The position numbers and the translations under genes are program-made. From the NCBI GenBank assembly GCA_015056015.1, contig SVHD01000006.1, forward strand, positions 23,447 to 87,446: DNA of 64,000 nucleotides, in the 5' to 3' direction. This document shows, in pieces, positions 51,856 to 59,590 of the stretch. Below the pieces are notes generated by a model. That model was not told the origin of the DNA. It ran no database searches and was given only the letters and a program-made list of their open reading frames with translations. The DNA comes from Clostridiales bacterium. GTDB taxonomy: Bacteria; Bacillota; Clostridia; Christensenellales; Aristaeellaceae. Numbering within the stretch: the first letter of the stretch is position 1; every line of letters starts with the position of its first letter.

Positions 51856-52195
51856 TTATCCACAGAAAATACTGTGGATAACTTTTGAAAAAATGGAAGT
51901 TATCCACAATTGACATTGAAAAATACGGAAAATCGCGTGTTTTCGGGGTTTTCACTGTGGATAACTCTGTGGATAATGTGGAAAAGATAAAAAATCGGGA
52001 AAACGAATAAAAACCCCCTGCCTATGCTGCATATACAGACAAAGAGGACGGAAAGAGCACGGTTTTCCCATTGAAAGAATGCATAAAATGAATGAACGGA
52101 TGAATATAATGAATAAATGATTGTGGATAACATGGGAAAAGTGAAATCAATAAAAAGTTAAAACTTTTTTGACTTGACAGCATATTTTCTTTTCC
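51856..52195. other. DnaA-box cluster, candidate replication origin
   Basis: Six exact copies of TTATCCACA/TGTGGATAA occur: plus strand at 51856-51864 and 51900-51908; minus strand at 51873-51881, 51956-51964, 51968-51976 and 52122-52130. A seventh degenerate site is at 51977-51985. An AT-rich block, including AATAAAAAGTTAAAAC, follows at 52141-52195. No DnaA-trio pattern or dnaA/dnaN gene was found. Genes on the left are mostly leftward, those on the right mostly rightward. Confidence 0.75.
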
Positions 52196-52224
52196 CCATT
52201 CATAGGCTGAAGCGGGGTGATGGC

Positions 52225-52947
52225 ATGGGAAAAAGAACGGTATCAAGGCTCTGGATTCTGGCGCTGATGAGCATGATTCTGGTGGTGGGGGCCATTGCGC
52301 CCCGACCTGCCAGAAAGGCTGTACCGGCCCGGCCGGTGCAGCAGGAAGCATCGGGATCGCTGCAGGGGAAAATTATTCTGGTGGATGCAGGGCACGGCGG
52401 CGCCGATGGGGGAGCCCGGGCCCGGGATTCCGGCGTATGGGAAAAGGAAATCAATTTGCAGGTGGCAAAAAAATTGCAGGCGGCATTGGAAAAAATGGGC
52501 GCACTTATCATTATGACCCGGGAAACGGATATGGCCTATGACAGCAATAAGCGGGCGGATCTGACGGCCCGGCTGGATTTGGCAAAGAAGGGGCAGGCAG
52601 ATCTGGTGATTTCCGTTCATATGAATGAATACCGCAGCCGCAGTGAATCGGGGCCTCAGGTATTTTACCGGGCGGGGCAGGAAAAAAGCCGGCTGCTGGC
52701 CGGGGCGATTCAGGAAAAGATGATTGCGCAATTATCCCCCAAAAAGAAAAGGCAGGCCATGGCGGGGGATTATTTTATTCTGTCGCTGGATCTGCCTTCG
52801 GTGCTGGTGGAGGGGGGATTTCTTTCCAATGCTGAGGAGGAAAAGCTGCTGCTGGATGCCGGATATCAGGAAAGGATGGCCCAGGCAGTGGCAGCGGGAA
52901 TTGAGGAATATTATCAAATCGTTTCGGATGGGGTAGGCGCGCAGTGA
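52225..52947 (+). CDS. cwlD: N-acetylmuramoyl-L-alanine amidase (CwlD-like)
   Basis: A 240-residue protein with an N-terminal signal anchor (LWILALMSMILVVGAIAP) and an Amidase_3 domain: ILVDAGHGGADGGARARDSGVWEKEINL (zinc His and Glu), DLVISVHMNEY (second His) and PSVLVEGGFLSNAEEE (catalytic Glu). Amidase_3 enzymes cut between MurNAc and the stem peptide. CwlD-type members, of this size, make the spore cortex muramic-lactam, which fits the coat genes in this window. The start at 52225 follows GGGGTGAT; TTG 52174 is not used. Confidence 0.85.
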   Translation: MGKRTVSRLWILALMSMILVVGAIAPRPARKAVPARPVQQEASGSLQGKIILVDAGHGGADGGARARDSGVWEKEINLQVAKKLQAALEKMGALIIMTRETDMAYDSNKRADLTARLDLAKKGQADLVISVHMNEYRSRSESGPQVFYRAGQEKSRLLAGAIQEKMIAQLSPKKKRQAMAGDYFILSLDLPSVLVEGGFLSNAEEEKLLLDAGYQERMAQAVAAGIEEYYQIVSDGVGAQ

Positions 52948-53052
52948 TGCGCCTTTTTTCTATAAATAGGTTTATAATTAAATATTAAGGGAAAATATTG
53001 GAATTGAGTTGTAAACATGAATCGGTAGGGCAAACGGGGAACATTTTGTCTA

Positions 53053-53081
53053 TTGGCAGCATATTGAAAATATGATATAAT
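53053..53081 (+). promoter_or_regulatory. Promoter of glgP
   Basis: -35 TTGGCA (53053-53058), 17-bp spacer, consensus -10 TATAAT (53076-53081), 55 bp before the start codon. Confidence 0.75.
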
Positions 53082-53136
53082 AAAGTGTTCCTGTATCGAT
53101 AAACGGGAAATGTAAAAGCAAGACGGAGGAATTTCC

Positions 53137-55563
53137 ATGCCCACTACGCAGTTTGATAAAGAATCCATCAAGAAATCCATTATCGGAAAATTGCAGCGCT
53201 ATAACGGCCGCACCCTTTCCGATGCCACCGATCAGCAGATCTATCATGCCGTGGCCTCCACCGTGCGCGATCAGATCATGCAAAAATGGGTAGCCTACCG
53301 GGAAAAGGATAAGCAATCCGACGGCAAGCGCCTGTACTATCTTTCCGTTGAATTTTTGACCGGCCGCAGCCTGCATTGCAATATTCTGAATCTTTGCAGT
53401 CAGGATAATTACCAGCAGGCGTTTGAAGAACTGGGCCTGGATTGGCGCCGCATCTTCAAGGAAGAGCCCGAACCCGGTTTGGGCAATGGCGGCCTGGGCC
53501 GTCTGGCCGCCTGCTTTATGGATAGCCTGGCGTCCCTGACGCTGCCTGCCATGGGCTGCACCATCCGCTATGAATACGGCCTGTTCCGGCAGCGGATTCT
53601 GGGCGGCCAGCAGGTGGAAGTGCCGGATAACTGGCTGGAAAACGGAAATGTATGGGAAGTGCCCGCCATGGAAGATCAGTGCGAAGTGCATTTTGGCGGC
53701 TGGGTGGAACCCGTGGAAGAAAACGGCCGGATGCAGTATCGCCTGCGGGATTACTACACCGTGGAAGCCGTGCCCTACGATATGCCCGTTGCCGGCTATG
53801 ACTGCGAAACGGTGAACAGCCTGCGCATGTGGCGCGCCCGTTCCCCCAAGACCATTGACCTGGCTTCCTTCAGCAGCGGCCAGTATTCCAAGGCCATGCA
53901 GGAACAGGAACTGGCCACCGTGATCAGCAAGGTGCTCTATCCGGAAGACAATCATTACGAAGGCAAGGAACTGCGCCTGAAGCAGCATTATTTCTTCACC
54001 AGCGCTACCCTGCAGTATGCTATCAAGGATTTCAAGCGCCGCTTTGGCAATAATTTCATGATGCTGCCTGAAAAGGTGACCATCCATGTGAATGATACCC
54101 ATCCCGGCCTCGCCATCCCCGAATTGATGCGCATCCTGATGGATGAAGAAGGCTTGGGCTGGGATGAAGCCAGCTGGATCGTGCAGCATACCGTGGCCTA
54201 CACCAACCACACCGTCATGAGCGAAGCGCTGGAAAAATGGCCCGAAGCCATGATGAAGAATCTGCTGCCCCGGATCTATATGATCCTACAGGAAATCAAC
54301 CGCCGGGTATGCGCGCGTCTTGCCGATCATTATCAGAATGGCTCCGATCCCCGGATTGCCAAGATGGCGATTACTGCCTATGATATGGTGCATATGGCCA
54401 ATCTGTGCGTATCCATGAGTTATTCCGTCAACGGCGTCAGCCAGCTGCACGGCGATATTCTCAAGGCGGATACCTTCAAGGATTATTACGAATTCACCCC
54501 CGAAAAATTCTCCGCCATTACCAACGGTATCACCCATCGCCGCTGGCTGATGGCCTGCAACCGGGGCCTGACCCAGCTGATTTGCGATACCATCGGCGAT
54601 AAATGGAAGCGGGAGCCTGAACTGCTTCGCGAATTGCTGCCCTATCGGGATGACGCCGCCTTCCGGGCTGAATTTGAAAAGGTGAAGCGCCAGAATAAGG
54701 AAATCTTCTCCAACGTGCTGATGCAGCGGCAGAAGATGAGCGTGGATCCTGATTTCATGTTCGATGTGCAGGTCAAGCGTCTGCATGAATACAAGCGCCA
54801 GCTGCTCAATGCCCTGCATATCCTGGTGCTCTATAACCGGATCATGGATGATCCCAATTATACCATGACGCCCCGGGTATTCGTCTTTGGCGCCAAGGCC
54901 AGCCCCGGCTATTACATGGCCAAGCAGATCATCAAATTGATCATCGCCATCAGCAAGCTGATTGATAAATCTCCCCGGGCGCAGAAGTATCTGCGGGTCA
55001 TCTTCCTGGAGAATTATGATGTTTCCGGCGCCGAAGCCCTGATCCCCGCCGCCGATCTTTCCGAACAGCTTTCCACCGCCGGCAAGGAAGCCAGCGGCAC
55101 CGGCTGCATGAAATTCATGATGAACGGCGCTGTCACCATGGGCACCATGGATGGCGCCAACGTGGAAATTCATGAGCAGGTGGGCGATGATAATATCTAT
55201 ATCTTCGGCATGCGCGCCGATACGGTCAGCGATTTGTATCGGGAAGGCACCTATGCCCCCATGCGTATCTTTGAAACCAATGCGGAATTGCGCCGCGCCC
55301 TGACCCAGATCATCGATGGCACGCTCTTCCCCGAAAATCCCGCCATGCTGCAGGATATCTATCATAATCTGCTGTTCAAGGATCCCTATTTCGTGCTGAA
55401 GGATTTCGGTTCCTATTCCATGGCCCAGCGCCGGGTGGACGCCGATTATCAGAATCGGGAAAAATGGCTGAAGATGGCGATTACCAATACCGCCTGCTCC
55501 GGCATTTTCTCCTCCGATCGCACCATCAAGGAATACAATGATCTGATCTGGCATCTGAAATAA
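53137..55563 (+). CDS. glgP: Glycogen/maltodextrin phosphorylase
   Basis: An 808-residue GT35 enzyme that releases glucose-1-phosphate from alpha-1,4-glucans using pyridoxal phosphate. Visible features are RLYYLSVEFLTGRSL, EPGLGNGGLGRLAACFMDSLA, the phosphate site KASPGYYMAK and the PLP region EASGTGCMKFMMNGAVTMGTMDGANVEI with the Schiff-base Lys. Here GTGCMKF replaces the common GTSNMKF. Other glycogen genes are not in the window. GGAGG precedes the ATG; a terminator follows at 55568. Confidence 0.95.
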   Translation: MPTTQFDKESIKKSIIGKLQRYNGRTLSDATDQQIYHAVASTVRDQIMQKWVAYREKDKQSDGKRLYYLSVEFLTGRSLHCNILNLCSQDNYQQAFEELGLDWRRIFKEEPEPGLGNGGLGRLAACFMDSLASLTLPAMGCTIRYEYGLFRQRILGGQQVEVPDNWLENGNVWEVPAMEDQCEVHFGGWVEPVEENGRMQYRLRDYYTVEAVPYDMPVAGYDCETVNSLRMWRARSPKTIDLASFSSGQYSKAMQEQELATVISKVLYPEDNHYEGKELRLKQHYFFTSATLQYAIKDFKRRFGNNFMMLPEKVTIHVNDTHPGLAIPELMRILMDEEGLGWDEASWIVQHTVAYTNHTVMSEALEKWPEAMMKNLLPRIYMILQEINRRVCARLADHYQNGSDPRIAKMAITAYDMVHMANLCVSMSYSVNGVSQLHGDILKADTFKDYYEFTPEKFSAITNGITHRRWLMACNRGLTQLICDTIGDKWKREPELLRELLPYRDDAAFRAEFEKVKRQNKEIFSNVLMQRQKMSVDPDFMFDVQVKRLHEYKRQLLNALHILVLYNRIMDDPNYTMTPRVFVFGAKASPGYYMAKQIIKLIIAISKLIDKSPRAQKYLRVIFLENYDVSGAEALIPAADLSEQLSTAGKEASGTGCMKFMMNGAVTMGTMDGANVEIHEQVGDDNIYIFGMRADTVSDLYREGTYAPMRIFETNAELRRALTQIIDGTLFPENPAMLQDIYHNLLFKDPYFVLKDFGSYSMAQRRVDADYQNREKWLKMAITNTACSGIFSSDRTIKEYNDLIWHLK

Positions 55564-55567
55564 GTAG

Positions 55568-55601
55568 AAAAGGCTTTGCAGCGTGCTGTAAAGCCTTTTT
55601 T
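55568..55601 (+). terminator. Rho-independent terminator of glgP
   Basis: A 14-bp stem AAAAGGCTTTGCAG / CTGTAAAGCCTTTT, with one G-T, is followed by TT. Confidence 0.88.
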
Positions 55602-55611
55602 CAACTCCCGG

Positions 55612-55650
55612 TTGCAACCAATGGTTGCAAAAAAGATTTCAACCAACGGT
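55612..55650. promoter_or_regulatory. Two palindromic operator-like sites upstream of the HTH-repeat gene
   Basis: TTGCAACCA-A-TGGTTGCAA (55612-55630) is a perfect 19-bp inverted repeat. A second, shorter site ACCAACGGT (55642-55650) has the same core with its centre 25 bp away. They lie 78-116 bp before the start of the HTH gene, fitting autoregulation by that protein. Confidence 0.55.
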
Positions 55651-55727
55651 TTCTTGCCAAATGTGAAAAATTCCTCTATGCTGAATATGCAAGCGGCCGC
55701 TGAGCAAAGGAAAAAGGAGCCCTTATC

Positions 55728-57473
55728 ATGATCGATAATCAGACCGTAGGAAAGACCATCGCCGCCCTGCGCCAGCAGGCGGATTTAAGCCAGCAGGCAT
55801 TGGCTAATCTTTGCAATGTGACCCACCAGGCGGTATCCAAATGGGAAAAGGGCCTGGCCCTGCCTGATATGCAGACCATGTTATTTTTGAGCAAATATTT
55901 TTCGGTTTCCATGGAGGATATTCTCACGGGGAATGTGCCCGCGGCCGCGGATATGCAAAAGGCGCAGGAACGGGAGGCACAAATGCCGGATGAAATCCTT
56001 GATGGCATTGAAGCGGATATTGACGCTGATATCGAGGTGGATATTGATGCAGAAATCGAAGCGGGCGTTGCGGCCGAAATTGAAGAAAGCATTGCCGCGG
56101 GAATCAAAGAAAGCATAGCGGCAGAGATCAAAGCGGGGATTGCCGCTGGCTTCGAAACGGAAAAGGAAGCGGAACCAAATGCCCGGGAAGAAAATGAAGA
56201 GGAAAACGCCGGTGAGAAAGAAGGCATTCCTTCCATGGATTGGCAGGAGATCATCCATCTGGCGCCCTTTGCCAGCCGGGCCACTTTGGATCAATTGGTG
56301 CTGGCCAATCTGGAAAAGGGCGAAAAAGCGGATTGGAAGCTGATTTCCAATCTGCTTCCCTTTGTGAGCCGGAGCACGGTGGATGGGCTGATGGATCGCT
56401 GCCTGGATACTCCGCTGGATTGGAAGCATGCCAGATGCGTATTACCTTTTGCCGGCCGGGAGAAAATTGAGCAGATTTTTTCCCGTTTCCTGAAAAATAT
56501 GGATGTTCAGAAACTGACGGAAATCGCACCCTTCGTATCAAGGGATTTTCTGGCGCAAGCCATCCGGGAAATGGGGGATACGGTCGATACGGATTTGGCC
56601 ATCAGACGCCTTTTGCCTTTTCTGCCCACGGAAATGGTGGATGAATTGATTCTGCGGAAAGCAGGAAAGCAGCCCCGGAAAACGCCCGTGCAGCAACTGC
56701 CCTCCTGGGAAGAAATCCTGGATCGTGCGCCGATGGCGGATGAGAGAGAGCTGAGCCAAATGATTCTGGATAAAATCAATCAGGATGGCGTGCAGGAAAT
56801 GGATTGGCCCATGGCCACGATCCTGATTCCCTTTGCCAATCACGATGCGCTCGTGCGTTTGGCCAATGCCATGCTTGCGGCAGGGAAAAATGCCCAGGAA
56901 GGGGCGCAGATGGGCTTTGAACCGTATTTCCAGATGGAAACTGAAAAAAGAAAAGCCCCCCGGAAGGAGCGCGCGTTGATGCGCATTGCCCGGAAGGCCG
57001 TGGAAGATTGCAATGAAGAATGGCTGGAGGAACACGGGGAGGAATTGACCAGCGAAGAATTGGATGAAATCATCCCTCTGGCGGCAGATAAAGGCTTGTG
57101 GGACGCGGTGACGGAAATCTGGGAGCATACCGATGGGGAAACGCTGCAAAAATTGATCCGCAAGGCCGTGGAGCAGGAAATATGGGAACTGCTGGAAGAA
57201 ATGGCCGAGCATGCGGATGCGGAAACCGTCCGGTATATTTCCCGGGCTGCTGCATCCGCGCATCAGTGGGAACTGCTGGAGGAATTGCAGGAACATCTGG
57301 ATGATCCTTCTCTTTCCGCTGCCGCCCGGTCCGCTGCCGAAAATCAGCAGTGGGATTTGCTGGAGGAAATGCTGGATCGGCTGGATCAGGAAACGCTGCA
57401 ATTCGTGCTGGACGCCGCCATGCAGGCTTCCAACTGGGATATCATCGACGCCATCAGCGAACTGATGGAGTAA
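55728..57473 (+). CDS. XRE-type HTH protein with long helical repeat domain
   Basis: A 581-residue protein. Residues 8-65 are a Cro/C1-type helix-turn-helix (LRQQADLSQQALANLCNVTHQAVSKWEKGLALPD). Residues 90-142 are low complexity with Ile at every fourth position, flanked by Asp/Glu/Ala. Two repeat sets follow: about 175-300, units of about 35 residues ending in (L/A)(L/P)PFxSR, and about 400-581, units of about 30 residues with a W-(E/D)-LLEE motif and D-x-ETL. The repeats look like tandem helical hairpins, perhaps a protein-binding surface. No named family for the C-terminal part. Stop is followed by copy 16. Confidence 0.8.
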   Translation: MIDNQTVGKTIAALRQQADLSQQALANLCNVTHQAVSKWEKGLALPDMQTMLFLSKYFSVSMEDILTGNVPAAADMQKAQEREAQMPDEILDGIEADIDADIEVDIDAEIEAGVAAEIEESIAAGIKESIAAEIKAGIAAGFETEKEAEPNAREENEEENAGEKEGIPSMDWQEIIHLAPFASRATLDQLVLANLEKGEKADWKLISNLLPFVSRSTVDGLMDRCLDTPLDWKHARCVLPFAGREKIEQIFSRFLKNMDVQKLTEIAPFVSRDFLAQAIREMGDTVDTDLAIRRLLPFLPTEMVDELILRKAGKQPRKTPVQQLPSWEEILDRAPMADERELSQMILDKINQDGVQEMDWPMATILIPFANHDALVRLANAMLAAGKNAQEGAQMGFEPYFQMETEKRKAPRKERALMRIARKAVEDCNEEWLEEHGEELTSEELDEIIPLAADKGLWDAVTEIWEHTDGETLQKLIRKAVEQEIWELLEEMAEHADAETVRYISRAAASAHQWELLEELQEHLDDPSLSAAARSAAENQQWDLLEEMLDRLDQETLQFVLDAAMQASNWDIIDAISELME

Positions 57474-57495
57474 GAAAAACGGATAAAAGATATAT

Positions 57496-57601
57496 GCGGG
57501 AGGGGTATTCTTTGCAGGCCAAAGAATACCCCTCCCGCGCCCTCCCCAAGAAAGCCGCCTTGCATATTTCATTTCTTTCCTCGATCGGCTAAATACCAGT
57601 G
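57496..57601 (+). repeat. 3'-UTR structured element, copy 16
   Basis: P1 (57496-57514 with 57520-57538) is a perfect 19-bp stem with a five-base loop; tail GCCCTCCCCAAGAAAGCCG; a changed first box TTGCAT (57560-57565); 30 nt; CCAGTG (57596-57601). It begins 22 nt after the HTH gene stop. Confidence 0.85.
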
Positions 57602-57627
57602 CTTGTTATATTTATTATTTGCATAAA

Positions 57628-57732
57628 CACTGGGAAATGCGCAGATGAGAAAAAGTATAGAAAATTCCAGAGCCAGTTTTCTTTGGGAGAGCGCGAGAGG
57701 GCCTTTCTTTTTCAAAAGAAAGGCCCTCTCGC
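57628..57732 (-). repeat. 3'-UTR structured element, copy 17
   Basis: On the minus strand, P1 (57732-57715 with 57710-57693) has 18 perfect pairs; tail GCTCTCCCAAAGAAAACTGG; CTGGAA (57670-57665); 31 nt; CCAGTG (57633-57628). It begins 3 nt after the stop of the AraC gene. Copies 16 and 17 face each other and fill the gap 57474-57735. Confidence 0.87.
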
Positions 57733-57735
57733 AAA

Positions 57736-58488
57736 TTATTCTTCCTGGCCTTTTCGGTAATCCCGGGGTGAACAGCCGGTTTCTTTGTGAAAGAGGCGGC
57801 AGAAATAATCGGGGTCGTCAAAGCCGCAGCGCTGGGCAATCTCCCGGATGGAATAAGCGGGGGAAACCGGGCGCAGCAGCAATTCCCGGGCATGATCAAG
57901 CCGGATTTTTGTCAGATAGGCAGTGGGGGTGATGCCGGTATCCTGGCGGAATACCCGGCGGATATGATCGGGGCAGTAATTCATCCGCTGCATGGCTTCC
58001 ATGACGGAAAAATCCGGATCGGAGAAGTGAAGGAAAATATCATTTTTTATTTGCTGGGTAATTTTGTCTGACTGATTTTTTTCGTCCCAGCTCAGAATCA
58101 ACTGGCAGATGGCCTCAGCCATGGCGCAGGCAGCCTGACGGGAATGAGGGGAAGGATTATAATATATGCCCTGCAGCAGCCGCAGCAGCGTTTCCACGCT
58201 ATGGCCGGGATCATCCTGAAAATGCAGCCGCTGGGGCTGAAACCGTCCGGAATCATCCTGGAATTGCAGGCTGATATCCATCCATTCCCGGTGCGATGCA
58301 TCACAGCGCTTGCCATGAGGCGTATCCGGTGGACAAAGCGTAATGGAGGAAGGAAAAAACGGCGTTTCTTTGCCGCTGATGGTTTCTATGCCATAACCGC
58401 TGATATTCAGAATTAGCTCCCAGCAGGGATGGCTGTGCATCCGGCAGGAGGAAAGAACGGGGGAAAGCCGCGTGCCCTTTACCTGCAT
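57736..58488 (-). CDS. AraC-family transcriptional regulator
   Basis: A 250-residue regulator. Residues 1-110 are a cupin-like sensor region (SSCRMHSHPCWELILNISGYG). The C-terminal 100 residues carry the two helix-turn-helix units of AraC proteins: FSVMEAMQRMNYCPDHIRRVFRQDTGITPTAYL and YSIREIAQRCGFDDPDYFCRLFHKETGCSPRDYR. It is divergent from the gene at 58633, its likely target; paired half-sites lie between them. The effector, probably a sugar, is unknown. Confidence 0.9.
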   Translation of the reverse strand: MQVKGTRLSPVLSSCRMHSHPCWELILNISGYGIETISGKETPFFPSSITLCPPDTPHGKRCDASHREWMDISLQFQDDSGRFQPQRLHFQDDPGHSVETLLRLLQGIYYNPSPHSRQAACAMAEAICQLILSWDEKNQSDKITQQIKNDIFLHFSDPDFSVMEAMQRMNYCPDHIRRVFRQDTGITPTAYLTKIRLDHARELLLRPVSPAYSIREIAQRCGFDDPDYFCRLFHKETGCSPRDYRKGQEE

Positions 58489-58530
58489 GAAATTTTCTCC
58501 CTTCTGTTATTATGAAGATTATCGTATGAA

Positions 58531-58558
58531 ATGTCGGTTTTGTCAAGAAATATGTCGG
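58531..58558. promoter_or_regulatory. Direct-repeat half-sites in the AraC/unknown-gene divergent region
   Basis: ATGTCGG occurs at 58531-58537 and again at 58552-58558, exactly 21 bp apart (two helical turns), the typical geometry of AraC-family binding sites, 75-102 bp before the divergent gene. Confidence 0.55.
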
Positions 58559-58632
58559 CATAATGAAGGAATGAGAGGCATTTTTTTGCTATGATACAAT
58601 CAACAAAAAAGGATAAACAGGAGGAAGCAGGC

Positions 58633-59511
58633 ATGAAGGAATTTCCCAGAACCATGGTGGAGAATATTTCCCTGCCCCGGATGCTGATTGGCAGCAATTG
58701 GATGACGGGGTTCAGCCATCGCAGTGCCGCGGCGGACGCCATGATCAAGGAACGGTTTTCAACGAAGGAAGCTGTGTGCGATGTGATATCGGCTTACCTG
58801 GAATACGGAATCGACGCCATGATGGCTTGCTTTATCGAAATGGATTGCAAGCCCAAGCAGGTGATTATGGATGGTATCCATATGGCGGAGCAGAAAATGG
58901 GACGCAAGGTGACCTTGATTGATACGCCGGTATTGGATGTAAAGGACACAGAGGAAGCGCGGGATTATTGCAAAAGAAAAATCGAAGCCGTACGGGAAAA
59001 CGGCGCGGATTTTTGCCTGATTCATCATTCCAGCGCGGAGCAATTGGTCAGCAAATTGAATAAAACCATGGATCGGCTGCCTGATTATACCAAAATGATC
59101 CGGGAGAATGGCATGGTGCCCGGTCTTTCCGCCCATATGCCGGAATTGATCGTGTATTCCGATTTGCATCCGGAATATGATGTGCAAACCTATATTCAGA
59201 TTTATAATTGCATGGGGTTTTTAATGCAGGTAGAGGTGGAGGGTGTTCGCCGGATCATTGAAAATGCGAAAAAGCCGGTGATGAGCATCAAATCCATGGC
59301 GGCCGGCCGCTGCACCCCCTATGTGGGCATCACCTTCTCCTATGCCACCCTGCGGCCCCAGGATATGGTCACCGTGGGCGCCCATACGGTGCGGGAAGTG
59401 CATGAAGATGTGGAAATTGCCATGGCAGCCCTGGAACACCGCTTCCCTGATATGCAGCGCCGTCATTCCCCCAATATGAATACGGATGCGCTGGGCGGAA
59501 ATACCAAATAA
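58633..59511 (+). CDS. Uncharacterised protein, possible TIM-barrel enzyme
   Basis: A 292-residue soluble protein that I do not recognise. The start at 58633 has AGGAGG upstream; the frame to 58591 is not needed. Alternating strand and helix segments with acidic ends (VTLIDTPVLDVKDTEEARDYCKRKIEAVRENGADFCLIHHSS; KPVMSIKSMAAGRCTPYVGITF) suggest an eight-stranded barrel. Conserved-looking polar residues are His in IHHSS and Lys in MSIKSM. Its position opposite an AraC regulator suggests carbohydrate-related work. A terminator follows at 59526. Confidence 0.65.
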   Translation: MKEFPRTMVENISLPRMLIGSNWMTGFSHRSAAADAMIKERFSTKEAVCDVISAYLEYGIDAMMACFIEMDCKPKQVIMDGIHMAEQKMGRKVTLIDTPVLDVKDTEEARDYCKRKIEAVRENGADFCLIHHSSAEQLVSKLNKTMDRLPDYTKMIRENGMVPGLSAHMPELIVYSDLHPEYDVQTYIQIYNCMGFLMQVEVEGVRRIIENAKKPVMSIKSMAAGRCTPYVGITFSYATLRPQDMVTVGAHTVREVHEDVEIAMAALEHRFPDMQRRHSPNMNTDALGGNTK

Positions 59512-59525
59512 GCAGATCAAACAGA

Positions 59526-59557
59526 AAAACGCCGGAAATGCAACCGGCGTTTTTTTA
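59526..59557 (+). terminator. Rho-independent terminator
   Basis: A 9-bp stem AAACGCCGG / CCGGCGTTT with eight-base loop, followed by T-run. Confidence 0.88.
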
Positions 59558-59590
59558 TTGGATTTTGTAAACAGCATCCGTCAGGATGAA

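Noticed and set aside
3545..57732. Treating the repeated hairpins as ordinary Rho-independent terminators
   Set aside because: No T-tract follows P1, the sequence downstream of P1 is conserved, and several copies are followed by separate, unique terminators or terminator-like hairpins (3671, 37836, 49780).
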